From Pseudomonas sp. TMP9 (lineage in GTDB: Bacteria; Pseudomonadota; Gammaproteobacteria; Pseudomonadales; Pseudomonadaceae): a DNA stretch of 64,000 bases. The DNA lies in contig NZ_CP149803.1 in the NCBI RefSeq assembly GCF_037943105.1, positions 2,336,001 to 2,400,000 of the forward strand, written 5' to 3'. Below, in pieces: positions 40,499-50,092 of the stretch. Every line of letters begins with the position of its first letter. Position 1 is the first letter of the stretch. Below the pieces are notes generated by a model. That model saw only the letters and a list, made by a program, of their open reading frames with translations, searched no databases and had not been told where the DNA came from. The position numbers were made by a program, and so were the translations under genes.

Positions 40499-40880
40499 GA
40501 GTAGCCTTGTTCCTTTTTCTGGTGAAACTCCGCGCCACTCGTCCTGAGTGATGGGGAGCCTGTCGCCGCGCCTTAAGGCTTACAGCGACTCACGACAAAT
40601 CAATAAGTTATGCCATGTATCTGCGCAGGTAAGAGGCCCATAATTGGCACCCCCGAAAACCGCCGGAGCTTACCACAATCAGTGCGCCGCACCTATCCCC
40701 AGTGCCAGTTCGGCGACTAGCAGACCGTCGAAAACTACTGCGCTCGGCTATGCCGCGTTGAAAGCAGCCTCGGAATGCTCATGTACAACTCGTACACTGC
40801 GCTTCCTCGGCTGCTTTCGCCTTGCCTAGCCGTCGCTCGCTACGTTTTTAACGGCCTGCCATGCGCGGAATAAGCAAAAC
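40499..40880. other. 382-base intergenic region upstream of gyrA
   Basis: Holds the gyrA leader (A+T-rich stretch near 40590-40620, possible promoter) and, between 40722 and 40855, a palindromic repeat described separately. No open frame with gene features. The mtnA stop at 40881 faces the gyrA start region on the same strand, so this is the gap between mtnA and gyrA. Confidence 0.5.
40722..40855. repeat. Long palindromic intergenic repeat, copy A
   Basis: The stretch has internal symmetry: GAAAGCAGCC and GGCTGCTTTC are inverted around a centre TGTACAACTCGTACA. It includes GCGTTGAAAGCAGCCTCGG and GGAATGCTCATGTACA, then ends CTTTCGCCTTGCCTAGC. A diverged copy is at 54458-54610. Such units recur in Pseudomonas genomes; I give no family name. 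Confidence 0.6.
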
Positions 40881-41957
40881 TCAATGCAGACGCTTGCGGC
40901 ACATCAATTGCGCCATTTTTTCAGTGTCTGGCCGATCGACCACGCCTTTCTCCGTGACGATAAAGTCGATCAAGTCGGCGGGTGTCACATCAAACACCGG
41001 GTTGAGTGCATCGACACCCGCAGCGATGCGCTGGCCGCCCAGCTCCAGCAACTCGCTGGCGTCGCGCTCTTCCAACACGATGTCATCGCCGTGCTCAGTG
41101 GCCATATCGATGGTCGAGCTGGGCGCAACCACCATAAAGCGCACACCGTGGTGCATGGCGTTGACGGCCAACTGGTAGGTGCCGATCTTGTTGGCCACGT
41201 CGCCATTCGCGGCGATTCGATCCGCGCCGACGATGACCCAGGTGATGCCGCGGGTTTTCATCAGGTGCGCCGCAGCTGAATCAACATTAACCGTGACCGG
41301 AATGCCATCGGCCGCCAGCTCCCAAGCGGTCAGGCGTGAGCCCTGCAGCCAGGGGCGGGTTTCATCGGCATATACCCGCTCAAGCAAACCCTCGTGGAAA
41401 GCGGCGCGGATCACCCCCAGCGCTGTACCGAAGCCACCGGTGGCCAAAGCGCCGGCATTGCAGTGGGTCAATAGGTTCTGCTGATTGCCTTGATGCCGGC
41501 GAATTAAATCGACGCCTAATTGAGCCATGGTCAGGTTGGCTTCGCGGTCGCTTTGGTGGATGCCGATAGCAGCAACTTCAAGTAATCCGGCGGCGTCATC
41601 GCCCGGTTTAAGCCGCTCAAGCCGCTCGCGCATGCAGGTGAGCGCCCAGAACAAATTCACTGCAGTGGGCCGCGAGGCCGCCAACAGGTCAACGTCTTCT
41701 TGCAACGCCGCACGCCAGTCACCGCCTGCCTGCAGACGCGCCCGCACGGCCAAAACAAACGCATAAGCCGCGCTGATACCAATGGCTGGCGCGCCGCGCA
41801 CCACCATGTCACGGATCGCTTGCGCGACAACCGCCGCCGAGTCACAGCGCAGCCAGGTTTCCTCAAATGGCAGCGCGCGCTGATCAAGCAGGTACAGAGC
41901 ACCGTCACGCCATTCGATGGCCTTGACCTTCTCTGCCGCTAACAGTTGCTCGCGCAT
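40881..41957 (-). CDS. mtnA: S-methyl-5-thioribose-1-phosphate isomerase
   Basis: 358 residues from ATG 41957 with GGAGGTG just upstream; the frame runs 74 codons further without family features. The MtnA/eIF2B-alpha core is plain: [30 protein letters not shown] with the active-site Cys, and [18 protein letters not shown] with the catalytic Asp. It isomerises MTR-1-P to MTRu-1-P in methionine salvage. It lies next to mtaD, which handles the same metabolite family, but on the opposite strand. Confidence 0.97.
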   Translation of the reverse strand: MREQLLAAEKVKAIEWRDGALYLLDQRALPFEETWLRCDSAAVVAQAIRDMVVRGAPAIGISAAYAFVLAVRARLQAGGDWRAALQEDVDLLAASRPTAVNLFWALTCMRERLERLKPGDDAAGLLEVAAIGIHQSDREANLTMAQLGVDLIRRHQGNQQNLLTHCNAGALATGGFGTALGVIRAAFHEGLLERVYADETRPWLQGSRLTAWELAADGIPVTVNVDSAAAHLMKTRGITWVIVGADRIAANGDVANKIGTYQLAVNAMHHGVRFMVVAPSSTIDMATEHGDDIVLEERDASELLELGGQRIAAGVDALNPVFDVTPADLIDFIVTEKGVVDRPDTEKMAQLMCRKRLH

Positions 41958-42095
41958 CGCACACCTCCGCCGAAAAAAGCCGTCAAGTATACGCACAGCA
42001 CCTCTACCACCAGGCCAGATCAATTGTATGCGGCTACAAGCCTGAGGCGTTCCGCTATAAACTCGCTGTTTTATTGACTGCCGGAAGCCCTTCTT

Positions 42096-43415
42096 ATGCC
42101 CCACGCCCCGCTCGATCTGCTGCTGCTGCCCACTTGGCTGGTGCCGGTCGAACCCGCTGGCGTGGTGCTGTTGGAGCACGGCTTAGGCATCCGTGATGGG
42201 CGTATTGTGCTGATCGCGCCGCGTGCCGAGGCGCTCAAACACACAGCCCTGGAGGTGCGCGAACTGCCGGGCCGGCTGCTCACGCCCGGGCTGGTGAATG
42301 CCCATGGGCACGCGGCCATGACCCTGTTTCGCGGCCTGGCCGATGATTTACCGCTGATGACCTGGCTGGAACAGCACATCTGGCCGGCTGAGGCTAAGTG
42401 GGTCAATGAGCAGTTCGTGGCCGACGGCACCGAGCTGGCTATTGCCGAACAGCTTAAGGGCGGTATCAGCTGCTTTTCTGACATGTACTTCTACCCACAA
42501 ACGGCCAGCCAATTGGTGCACAGCAGCGGCATTCGCGCGCAGATCACCATCCCGGTGCTGGACTTCCCCATCCCCGGCGCCCGCGATGCCGACGAGTCGC
42601 TGCGCATGGGTTTAAGCCTATTCAACGATCTCAAACACCACCCGCGCTTAAGTGTCGCCTTCGGTCCCCATGCGCCCTACACAGTGAGCGATGACAAACT
42701 GGAAACCATCCGCATGCTCGCCGAGGAGCTGGACGCTGGCATCCATATGCACGTGCATGAAACGGCGTTTGAAGTGCAGCAAAGCATAGAGCAGCGCGGC
42801 GAGCGGCCACTGGCTCGCCTGGCGCGATTAGGCCTACTCGGCCCGCGTTTTCAAGCCGTGCACATGACCCAAATCGACGATGACGACCTGGCCCTGCTGG
42901 TCGCCAGCAACAGCAGCGTGATCCATTGCCCCGAGTCCAACCTCAAGCTGGCCAGCGGCTTCTGCCCGGTGGAAAAACTCTGGCAGGCCGGGGTTAATGT
43001 GGCCATCGGTACCGATGGCGCAGCGAGTAATAACGACTTGGATTTACTCGGTGAAACCCGCACCGCCGCTCTGCTGGCCAAGGCCGTTGCCGGCTCCGCC
43101 ACCGCCTTGGACGCCCACCGTGCGCTGCGCATGGCCACACTGAATGGCGCACGCGCCCTGGGCTTGGACGATCAAATCGGCTCGTTGGAGCTGGGCAAAG
43201 CTGCCGATGTGGCCGTGTTCAACCTTTCAGGGCTGGGCCAGCAACCGGTTTACGATCCGGTATCGCAGCTGCTGTATGCCGGCGGGCGCGCCTGCGTGGA
43301 ACACCTGTGGGTCGGTGGTAAACATTTACTCGATGCAGGCCAACTCACCCGCATGGACGAACAGCGCATCATTGCCAACGCCCGCGCGTGGGGGGCGAAG
43401 ATCGCGGCAAGATGA
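42096..43415 (+). CDS. mtaD: 5-methylthioadenosine/S-adenosylhomocysteine deaminase
   Basis: 439 residues, amidohydrolase family. Metal ligands are in [26 protein letters not shown] (Zn-binding and substrate), HVHETAFE and [13 protein letters not shown]. The protein matches PA3170, which deaminates methylthioadenosine to methylthioinosine in P. aeruginosa. It is divergent from mtnA; both belong to methylthioadenosine salvage. RBS GGAAG precedes the ATG. Confidence 0.94.
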   Translation: MPHAPLDLLLLPTWLVPVEPAGVVLLEHGLGIRDGRIVLIAPRAEALKHTALEVRELPGRLLTPGLVNAHGHAAMTLFRGLADDLPLMTWLEQHIWPAEAKWVNEQFVADGTELAIAEQLKGGISCFSDMYFYPQTASQLVHSSGIRAQITIPVLDFPIPGARDADESLRMGLSLFNDLKHHPRLSVAFGPHAPYTVSDDKLETIRMLAEELDAGIHMHVHETAFEVQQSIEQRGERPLARLARLGLLGPRFQAVHMTQIDDDDLALLVASNSSVIHCPESNLKLASGFCPVEKLWQAGVNVAIGTDGAASNNDLDLLGETRTAALLAKAVAGSATALDAHRALRMATLNGARALGLDDQIGSLELGKAADVAVFNLSGLGQQPVYDPVSQLLYAGGRACVEHLWVGGKHLLDAGQLTRMDEQRIIANARAWGAKIAAR

Positions 43416-43418
43416 TAA

Positions 43419-43486
43419 GTAGCCCGGATGAAATCCGGGAACAACCGCGCATCTGTTACGCCCACCCCGGATTTCATCCGGGCTAC
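43419..43486. repeat. REP-type inverted repeat
   Basis: GTAGCCCGGATGAAATCCGGG at the left and CCCGGATTTCATCCGGGCTAC at the right form a nearly perfect inverted pair around a short spacer, four bases after the mtaD stop. This is the common Pseudomonas GTAGCCCGGAT unit and could end the mtaD transcript. Confidence 0.85.
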
Positions 43487-43611
43487 ACAGCAGACACTGC
43501 GACAAACTGACATACATTGGCCGCTCAACGGGCGCCCACTCCACACAGTGAAGCTGGCACCATGGGCACCTTGCGCGCCCATTCTTGCTACAGCCTGATT
43601 CAGGGATATTT

Positions 43612-44310
43612 ATGAGCAACGTTGACCACGCCGAAATCGCCAAATTCGAAGCCCTCGCCCATCGCTGGTGGGACCGTGAGAGTGAATTTAAACCGCTGCA
43701 CGACATCAACCCGCTGCGCGTCAATTGGATTGATGAACGCGTCAGCCTAGCTGGCAAGCAGGTGCTGGACGTCGGTTGCGGCGGTGGCATTCTCAGCGAG
43801 TCCATGGCCCAGCGCGGCGCCAGCGTTACCGGTATCGACATGGGTGAAGCACCCCTGGCCGTGGCTCAGCTGCATCAGCTGGAGTCGGGCGTCAATGTTG
43901 CGTACCGGCAGATCACCGCCGAAGCCCTGGCCCTTGAGATGCCTGGCCAATTTGACGTGATCACCTGCCTGGAAATGCTTGAGCATGTCCCTGACCCCGC
44001 CTCGGTGATACGCGCCTGTTACACCATGGTCAAACCCGGCGGCCAGGTGTTTTTCTCCACCATTAACCGCAACCCTAAAGCCTATTTGTTCGCCATCATC
44101 GGTGCCGAATACCTGCTGCGTTTATTGCCGCGTGGCACCCATGACTTCAAAAAATTCATCCGCCCATCCGAGCTAGGTGCTTGGAGCCGCGACGCCGGCT
44201 TTGAAGTCAAAGACATCATCGGCCTGACCTACAACCCGCTGAGCAAACGCTACAAGCTGGAAGCTGACGTTGACGTCAACTACATGCTCCAGACCCTGCG
44301 CGAGGAGTGA
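43612..44310 (+). CDS. ubiG: Ubiquinone biosynthesis O-methyltransferase
   Basis: 232 residues from ATG 43612, fitting the family; nine codons upstream are in frame only. SAM motif [20 protein letters not shown], then [12 protein letters not shown] and [11 protein letters not shown], and the C-terminal [12 protein letters not shown] membrane-interacting segment. UbiG methylates two hydroxyls of the ubiquinone ring. It overlaps the mupP region by a few bases, so both are probably co-transcribed. Confidence 0.97.
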   Translation: MSNVDHAEIAKFEALAHRWWDRESEFKPLHDINPLRVNWIDERVSLAGKQVLDVGCGGGILSESMAQRGASVTGIDMGEAPLAVAQLHQLESGVNVAYRQITAEALALEMPGQFDVITCLEMLEHVPDPASVIRACYTMVKPGGQVFFSTINRNPKAYLFAIIGAEYLLRLLPRGTHDFKKFIRPSELGAWSRDAGFEVKDIIGLTYNPLSKRYKLEADVDVNYMLQTLREE

Positions 44311-44315
44311 ACCGC

Positions 44316-44987
44316 ATGCGTTTACGCGCTGTATTGTTTGACATGGACGGCACCTTGCTCGACAGCGCGCCGGACTTTATCGCCATCTGCCAGGCCATGC
44401 GTGCCGAGCGCGGCCTACCGGTAATTGCCGACAAACTGATCCGCGATCAAGTCTCCGGCGGGGCGCGCTCGATGGTGGCAGCCAACTTCGCTATGGACAC
44501 CGACGCAGAAGGCTTCGAGGGCCTGCGACTGGAGTTCCTGGAGCGCTATCAGAGCCATTGCGCGGTGTTGACGCGTCCGTTCGACGGCATGCACGAGCTG
44601 CTTGATGAAATCGAACAAGCCAAGCTGCTCTGGGGCGTGGCCACCAATAAACCCGTGCGCTTCGCCGAACCGATCATGCAGCAACTGGGCTTGGCCCAGC
44701 GCTCGTCGGTGCTGGTCTGTCCAGACCACGTCAGCCGCAGCAAACCAGACCCGGAGATGATTCTGCTGGCCTGCGCAAAAATGGGCGTAGAACCGGCCGC
44801 CACGCTGTTTGTCGGCGACGACGAGCGCGACATCGAGGCCGGTCGCGCCGCCGGCTGCAAAACCGCAGCCGTCACTTACGGCTACATCCACCCGCAAGAC
44901 AACCCGCGTAACTGGGGTGCTGATGCCGTGGTGGACCACCCCCTTGAACTGCGCAGGGTGCTCGAACAAGCACTGTGCAGCTGCTAA
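44316..44987 (+). CDS. mupP: N-acetylmuramic acid 6-phosphate phosphatase
   Basis: 223 residues from ATG 44316, nine bases after GAGGAG; a GTG at 44307 overlaps the ubiG stop. HAD phosphatase: [15 protein letters not shown] with the nucleophile Asp, a second motif VATNKP, and [16 protein letters not shown] with the lysine, then [15 protein letters not shown]. In P. aeruginosa PA3172 is MupP, which dephosphorylates MurNAc-6-P in cell wall recycling and so affects beta-lactam response. It was earlier called gph. Confidence 0.93.
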   Translation: MRLRAVLFDMDGTLLDSAPDFIAICQAMRAERGLPVIADKLIRDQVSGGARSMVAANFAMDTDAEGFEGLRLEFLERYQSHCAVLTRPFDGMHELLDEIEQAKLLWGVATNKPVRFAEPIMQQLGLAQRSSVLVCPDHVSRSKPDPEMILLACAKMGVEPAATLFVGDDERDIEAGRAAGCKTAAVTYGYIHPQDNPRNWGADAVVDHPLELRRVLEQALCSC

Positions 44988-45044
44988 GAAGCGCAATGGC
45001 CGCACACAGAGGCTGCCCGCTGCTAAAGACATGAGGTTTTATTG

Positions 45045-45785
45045 ATGTTTGATTATTCCGCTAGCCCCGACCTGCTCACGGGCCGGGTGATTTTGGTTAC
45101 CGGTGCCGGCCGTGGCATTGGCGCAGCCGCCGCTAAAACCTTTGCCGCTCACGGTGCCACGGTGCTGCTGCTAGGCAAGACTGAAGCAAACCTCAGCCAA
45201 GTGTATGACGCCATCGAAGCCGCTGGCCACCCGCAAGCCGCCGTGATTCCGTTTAACTTAGAAACCGCATTGCCGCATCAGTTTGATGAACTGGCGGCCA
45301 TGATTGAAGCCGAATTCGGCAAGCTCGACGGCCTGTTGCACAACGCCTCGATCATCGGCCCGCGCACGCCGCTGGAGCAGTTGTCCGGCGACAACTTCAT
45401 GCGCGTTATGCACATCAACGTTAACGCCATGTTTATGCTCACCAGCACCCTGCTGCCGCTGCTAAAACTTTCGGCTGACGCTTCAGTAGCCTTTACCTCC
45501 AGCAGCGTTGGCCGCAAGGGTCGAGCTTACTGGGGCGCTTATGCGGTATCGAAGTTCGCCACTGAAGGGTTAATGCAGGTTCTAGCCGATGAGGTGGACG
45601 GTATTTCCACGGTACGCGCCAACAGCATCAACCCAGGCGCCACTCGCACCGACATGCGCGCCCAGGCTTACCCCGGCGAGAACCCGGCCAATAACCCACT
45701 GCCCGAAGCGATCATGCCGGTTTACCTGTACCTGATGGGTCCGGACAGCACGGGCATTAATGGTCAGGCATTTGACGCGCAATAA
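45045..45785 (+). CDS. yciK: YciK-family short-chain oxidoreductase
   Basis: 246 residues from ATG 45045, with GAGG upstream; a TTG one codon before is less likely. Classical SDR: ILVTGAGRGIGAAAAKTFA binds NAD(P), LHNASIIGPRTPLEQ and SSVGRKGRAYWGAYAVSKFA carry the catalytic Ser, Tyr and Lys. The conserved protein lies after mupP in Pseudomonas, but its substrate is not known. No special regulation is seen; a GC-rich hairpin follows. Confidence 0.93.
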   Translation: MFDYSASPDLLTGRVILVTGAGRGIGAAAAKTFAAHGATVLLLGKTEANLSQVYDAIEAAGHPQAAVIPFNLETALPHQFDELAAMIEAEFGKLDGLLHNASIIGPRTPLEQLSGDNFMRVMHINVNAMFMLTSTLLPLLKLSADASVAFTSSSVGRKGRAYWGAYAVSKFATEGLMQVLADEVDGISTVRANSINPGATRTDMRAQAYPGENPANNPLPEAIMPVYLYLMGPDSTGINGQAFDAQ

Positions 45786-45796
45786 CGGCTTAAGTC

Positions 45797-45822
45797 TGCC
45801 GCCGGTTTTCCGGCGGTGGCTG
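45797..45822 (+). terminator. Possible terminator after yciK
   Basis: GCCGCCGG, loop TTTT, CCGGCGGTGGC forms a strong hairpin twelve bases after the yciK stop. No T tract follows, so it is a weak or factor-aided terminator at best. Confidence 0.4.
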
Positions 45823-45941
45823 AATGGGCCGGCAACAGATTGCCAGCACTGCGCCGGTTAACCGGCAAAACCCTGCCGCAGCTTGTGATACGTACATTCT
45901 AATCCTTTGAAATATATATACTTTTAAAGCGGTTATAGGAT

Positions 45942-45957
45942 TGGCATGGTTTTCGCT
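45942..45957 (+). promoter_or_regulatory. Candidate sigma-54 promoter of the diguanylate cyclase
   Basis: TGGCATG, four bases, TCGCT matches the -24/-12 consensus TGGCAYR-N4-TTGCW with one mismatch, and keeps GG at -24 and GC at -12 with exact spacing. It lies 43 bases before the ATG, giving a leader of about 34 bases, with an A+T-rich stretch upstream. No enhancer-binding site was identified. Confidence 0.45.
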
Positions 45958-46000
45958 CTAGCCCAGCTATCGTTGCAAATAGCGCTAGAGGTAGAGCTTC

Positions 46001-46927
46001 ATGACCCCGCACAATCAATCCAACACCATCGACTTCGACGCCGCCAAATTGCAGCGTTTGGGCTATGCCGGTCGCCTTCAGAAAACCCTGAAGCCCGTCA
46101 GCCTCGCGCAACTGCGTCAGCAGCTGAGCCTGCGCCTGCAAACTTCGCTGGAAGCCGAGCGCATTCTTGAGCTGTTCTTCAGCGAAGTGCAGCGTCTGAT
46201 ACCGCTGGGGGCATTGAGCTACGAACTGGCGTCCTGCGACCTGCGCCTGGATTTGGGCGAACGCGCCAACCATTCGGCCGGTTATCGCTTGAACCATGAA
46301 GGTGAATACCTCGGCGAGCTGACCTTTCGGCGCAGCCGCCGCTTTAGTGAGGATGAGCTTGGTCAACTTGAATCGCTGCTGGCCAGCCTGCTCTTCCCCC
46401 TACGCAATGCTCTGCTCTACCGCGCCGCCTTACAAAGTGCGCTGCGCGACCCGCTGACTGAAACCGGCAACCGCATTGCCATGGAGCAAACCCTTAAGCG
46501 CGAAGTGGACATTGCGCGGCGCACCCTGCAGCCACTTTCTGTGCTGATGGTCGACATCGACCACTTCAAACGCATCAACGACAACCATGGCCATATGATT
46601 GGCGATCAGGCCCTAAAAGCCGTTGCCGCCGCGCTGAAAGACAGCCTGCGCAATGTCGACATGGTCTACCGCTACGGTGGTGAAGAATTTATGGTGCTGC
46701 TCTCCGGCACCAGCCGTGAAGCCGCCTCAATGGTCGGCGAACGCCTGCGTATGGCGGTGCTGGGCATTCAATACCTGGTCGAGAACCGCGCCATTGAAAT
46801 GTCCGTTAGTCTCGGCTGCGCCACCCTGCTGCCGGGTGAGTCCATGGACAGCCTGCTGCGCCGCGCCGACAACGCCCTGTATGTGTCCAAGCGTGATGGC
46901 CGTAATCGCCTGTCCATGGCGGGCTAA
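46001..46927 (+). CDS. Diguanylate cyclase, GGDEF domain
   Basis: 308 residues. The N-terminal 140 residues look like a GAF/soluble sensor without known ligand. The GGDEF domain has LMVDIDHFKRINDNHGH for the metal and guanine site and the signature RYGGEEF at residues 226-230. RNVD five residues before GGEEF is an intact inhibitory I-site. It should make cyclic di-GMP and be inhibited by its product. It is soluble, with no signal or TM. P. aeruginosa has a GGDEF protein at the matching spot (PA3177). The converging terminator separates it from rluB. Confidence 0.93.
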   Translation: MTPHNQSNTIDFDAAKLQRLGYAGRLQKTLKPVSLAQLRQQLSLRLQTSLEAERILELFFSEVQRLIPLGALSYELASCDLRLDLGERANHSAGYRLNHEGEYLGELTFRRSRRFSEDELGQLESLLASLLFPLRNALLYRAALQSALRDPLTETGNRIAMEQTLKREVDIARRTLQPLSVLMVDIDHFKRINDNHGHMIGDQALKAVAAALKDSLRNVDMVYRYGGEEFMVLLSGTSREAASMVGERLRMAVLGIQYLVENRAIEMSVSLGCATLLPGESMDSLLRRADNALYVSKRDGRNRLSMAG

Positions 46928-46952
46928 CAAACCCCCTCTATTTTCAGGCAAT

Positions 46953-46980
46953 AAAAAGGCGACCCGAAGGTCGCCTTTTT
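46953..46980. terminator. Bidirectional terminator between dgc and rluB
   Basis: AAAAGGCGACC, loop CGAA, GGTCGCCTTTTTT: an eleven-base stem with A tract on one side and T tract on the other, between two convergent genes, so it can serve both strands. Confidence 0.88.
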
Positions 46981-46999
46981 TATAGCCGCAATCGCTGGG

Positions 47000-48202
47000 T
47001 TACTCAGGCTTTGGCCCGCGGCCAAAGCCTGGGCGTTGACCTTCGCGAGTTGGCGCGCTGCGGCGTTTAACCGGCGCACCCGCCGGCTTGCGCGACGGAC
47101 GATCAGACAACTCAACGCCTGGGCGCTTTGCACCCGGCTTGGCCGGACGCTTTTTATTCACATCACTTGGCCGCTCAGCGACCGGCGTACCCTTGCTTTG
47201 ATCGGCACGCGGCGCGCGTGGGCTGCGCACAGGACGCTCGCCACGTTCAGTGCGTTCAGCACCTTCACCACGAACAGGGCGCGAACGACCTTGATCGCCG
47301 CCGGTGGCGCCAGCGCCATGGGCAGGTCGCAAGGTCCGCTCAGGACGTGCGGCGCGGCCCACTGGCTTAGCCGATTTGCGCTGTAGACGGTCAATCTTGT
47401 CGCGGGCTTTTTCTTTCATCTCTGGCAAGGCCATTGGCTTGAGGCCAACTTCTTCGCTGAGGATATCCACTTCGCGCTGGCCCATCTCACGCCAGCGGCC
47501 CATGGTCAGGTCCGAGGTAATGAACACCGGGCCGAAACGCACGCGCTTCAGGCGGCTGACTACCAAACCCTGAGACTCCCAAAGACGACGCACTTCGCGG
47601 TTGCGGCCTTCCATCACCACGCAGTGGTACCAATGGTTAAAGCCCACGCCACCTGGCGCGACTCTGATATCAGTGAACTTGGCCGGGCCATCTTCAAGCA
47701 TCACGCCGGCTTTCAGGCGCTCAATCATCTCGTCGTCGACTTCGCCACGCACGCGCACGGCGTACTCGCGGTCCATCTGGAAGGAGGGGTGCATCAAGCG
47801 GTTGGCCAACTCACCGTCGGTGGTGAACATCAGCAAGCCGGTGGTGTTGATGTCGAGACGACCGATGTTGATCCAGCGACCTTCTTTTGGCCGTGGCAGA
47901 CGGTCAAACACAGTCGGACGGCCTTCTGGGTCGTCACGGGTGCAGATTTCGCCTTCGGGCTTGTTGTAGATGATCACGCGGCGCACGCTTTCGGCGGCTT
48001 CTTCGCGGCGGATCACCTTGCCATCGACGGCAATCGCGTCGTGCAGGTCAACGCGCACGCCAAGACTGGCGATGGCACCATTGACCTTAACGCGACCGGC
48101 ACTAATCCATGCTTCGATTTCACGGCGTGAAGCCAGGCCCATGCGCGCCATGACTTTCTGCAGTTTTTCGCCTGCGGGGCTGTATTCTTCAATTTCACTC
48201 AT
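47000..48202 (-). CDS. rluB: 23S rRNA pseudouridine 2605 synthase
   Basis: 400 residues. An N-terminal S4 domain (KLQKVMARMGLASRREIEAW) is followed by the RsuA/RluB catalytic core with GRLDINTTGLLMFTTDG (catalytic Asp) and NREVRRLWESQG. From about residue 255 there is a long Arg/Pro/Gly/Lys-rich low-complexity tail, common in Pseudomonas RluB and thought to contact RNA. It acts on 23S rRNA in the cytosol. It is followed upstream in the genome by scpB with a REP unit between. Confidence 0.95.
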   Translation of the reverse strand: MSEIEEYSPAGEKLQKVMARMGLASRREIEAWISAGRVKVNGAIASLGVRVDLHDAIAVDGKVIRREEAAESVRRVIIYNKPEGEICTRDDPEGRPTVFDRLPRPKEGRWINIGRLDINTTGLLMFTTDGELANRLMHPSFQMDREYAVRVRGEVDDEMIERLKAGVMLEDGPAKFTDIRVAPGGVGFNHWYHCVVMEGRNREVRRLWESQGLVVSRLKRVRFGPVFITSDLTMGRWREMGQREVDILSEEVGLKPMALPEMKEKARDKIDRLQRKSAKPVGRAARPERTLRPAHGAGATGGDQGRSRPVRGEGAERTERGERPVRSPRAPRADQSKGTPVAERPSDVNKKRPAKPGAKRPGVELSDRPSRKPAGAPVKRRSAPTREGQRPGFGRGPKPE

Positions 48203-48360
48203 CTGGGCACCTCCCGGTGTTTTCTTTAGTGATTGGACGACTCAGGTCGTCGAAGGGGCGCGGAGCATACGCGAAAGCTAGCCTATTAGCACGACCTGAG
48301 GCTCGCCGGCAGACGAGCAGTCGTCAGCCTTTGCGACAATCAGCGCTTCGCGCAGTTACC

Positions 48361-48422
48361 GTAGCCCGGATGCAATCCGGGGAGCTGCCATCCCGGATTG
48401 CGCTAGGGCTTATCCGGGCTAC
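48361..48422. repeat. REP-type inverted repeat
   Basis: GTAGCCCGGATGCAATCCGGG and CCCGGATTGCGCTAGGGCTTATCCGGGCTAC: same family as the unit at 43419-43486, less perfect, between rluB and scpB, shortly after the scpB stop. Confidence 0.8.
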
Positions 48423-48438
48423 CACTGATCGGCGGCCG

Positions 48439-49230
48439 TCAGTCAGGCAGCTGCTCTCTATCAAGGGTTTCGTGAGGCTCATCGCCATCATCAGGCGCGT
48501 CGTCTGGCTCTGGTAAATCGTCGAAATCACTTTTCAGCCCTTGTTCCATCGAATCAAGCTCAGCCAGCAAGCTGCTGAAGCTGGTTTCCTCGCCCACCTC
48601 CACTGCCGGCTCATCGGCCATGGCCAAATCAGCCCGCGCCTGCAGGCTTGGTGGAGCGTGCAGGTCATCGTCAAATGCCAACATCGGTTCGGGTTCAAGC
48701 TCACGCAATGCGGCCAGCGACGGTAACTGATCGAGACTTTTCAGGTTGAAGTGGTCAAGAAAGGCCTTGGTGGTGGCAAACATCGCCGGTTTACCCGGTA
48801 CATCACGGTGACCCACCACGCGGATCCACTCGCGCTCCAGCAGGGTTTTGACGATGTGGCTGTTGACCGCCACACCGCGCACATCCTCAATCTCGCCACG
48901 GGTGATCGGCTGACGGTAAGCAATCAGCGCGAGGGTTTCCAGCATAGCCCGCGAGTAGCGTTGCGGCCGTTCTTCCCACAGGCGACCGACCCAAGGCGCA
49001 TACTTTTCGCGCACTTGCAGGCGGTAACCTGAAGCGACCTCAATCAGCTCAAACGCCCGCCCATCGCAGGATTTACCCAGGTGCGTCAGCGCTTTTTTAA
49101 ATACCGTAGGCTCAGGCCGCTCGGCCTCCTCAAAAAGTTCGAACAGGCGCTCTAAGGATTGCGGCTTACCGGAGGCCAGCAGAAAGGCTTCGAGCAAACT
49201 GGCCAGCTCACGCGGCTCATTAAGGTTCAT
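48439..49230 (-). CDS. scpB: Segregation and condensation protein B
   Basis: 263 residues, longer than E. coli-like relatives. Two winged-helix domains: LASLLEAFLLASGKPQSLER at the N-terminus and AMLETLALIAYRQPITRGEIEDVRG in the second, a hallmark. After about residue 180 comes a low-complexity acidic tail common in pseudomonads. ScpB dimers join ScpA and Smc in chromosome condensation. The start is two bases after the scpA stop. Confidence 0.95.
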   Translation of the reverse strand: MNLNEPRELASLLEAFLLASGKPQSLERLFELFEEAERPEPTVFKKALTHLGKSCDGRAFELIEVASGYRLQVREKYAPWVGRLWEERPQRYSRAMLETLALIAYRQPITRGEIEDVRGVAVNSHIVKTLLEREWIRVVGHRDVPGKPAMFATTKAFLDHFNLKSLDQLPSLAALRELEPEPMLAFDDDLHAPPSLQARADLAMADEPAVEVGEETSFSSLLAELDSMEQGLKSDFDDLPEPDDAPDDGDEPHETLDREQLPD

Positions 49231-49232
49231 GT

Positions 49233-50078
49233 TTATTCGGCCCGCGCACGCACATGGATTGGCCCGAAGGCCTCGTTTTGCACCAGTTCGACCAAGGACT
49301 CTTTGATCAACTCCAGCACCGCCATAAAAGTCACCACCACGCCAAGCTTGCCCTCTTCGGCACTGAACAGGCTGACAAAGGGTACAAACGCGCCGCCCTT
49401 CAGACGCTCAAGCACATCGCTCATGCGCTCGCGAGTTGACAGCGCTTCGCGGGTCACTTGGTGGCTCTCAAACATATCGGCGCGGCGAAGTACCTCGGCC
49501 ATCGACAGCAAGACCTCTTCCAAACTGACATCCGGCAACAACTTACGCGCCCGCGCCTGCGGGGCATCCAGACGCGGCACAGTGAGGTCGCGCCCGACTC
49601 GACTGAGGCCGTCGATGCCTTCTGCCGCCGCCTTGTACCGCTCATATTCTTGCAAACGCCTGATCAGCTCGGCGCGCGGGTCGTCTTCCTCGGCCTCGAT
49701 CTCACTGGAGCGCGGCAACAGCATGCGCGACTTGATCTCGGCAAGCATGGCGGCCATCACCAAGTATTCGGCGGCCAACTCCAAACGCACCGACTGCATC
49801 AGCTCGACATAGCCCATGTATTGACGGGTAATTTCCGCCACGGGGATGTCCAGCACATCAATGTTCTGTTTACGGATCAGGTACAGCAACAGGTCCAACG
49901 GGCCTTCGAAGGCTTCAAGAAACACCTCCAGCGCATCCGGCGGAATGTACAAGTCCAGCGGCATTTCAGTCACAGCGTGGCCATAGACCAAGGCAAATGG
50001 CAGCTCCTGCTGGGCACTGACCTGATCTTGGGGGTCGCTGTCGGGGTGTTGCTCGGTCGGCACGCTGGACATGGTCAT
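49233..50078 (-). CDS. scpA: Segregation and condensation protein A
   Basis: 281 residues from ATG 50078. A charged N-terminus precedes LEVFLEAFEGPLDLLLYLIRKQNIDVLDIPVAEIT, the hallmark of the kleisin N-domain, and the C-terminal winged helix contains FVPFVSLFSAEEGKLGVVVTFMAVLEL. ScpA bridges Smc heads and binds ScpB. It lies between trpS and scpB with near-zero spacing. The gene order trpS-scpA-scpB-rluB is common in Pseudomonas. Confidence 0.95.
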   Translation of the reverse strand: MTMSSVPTEQHPDSDPQDQVSAQQELPFALVYGHAVTEMPLDLYIPPDALEVFLEAFEGPLDLLLYLIRKQNIDVLDIPVAEITRQYMGYVELMQSVRLELAAEYLVMAAMLAEIKSRMLLPRSSEIEAEEDDPRAELIRRLQEYERYKAAAEGIDGLSRVGRDLTVPRLDAPQARARKLLPDVSLEEVLLSMAEVLRRADMFESHQVTREALSTRERMSDVLERLKGGAFVPFVSLFSAEEGKLGVVVTFMAVLELIKESLVELVQNEAFGPIHVRARAE

Positions 50079-50092
50079 TCTCGAATAGGCGT

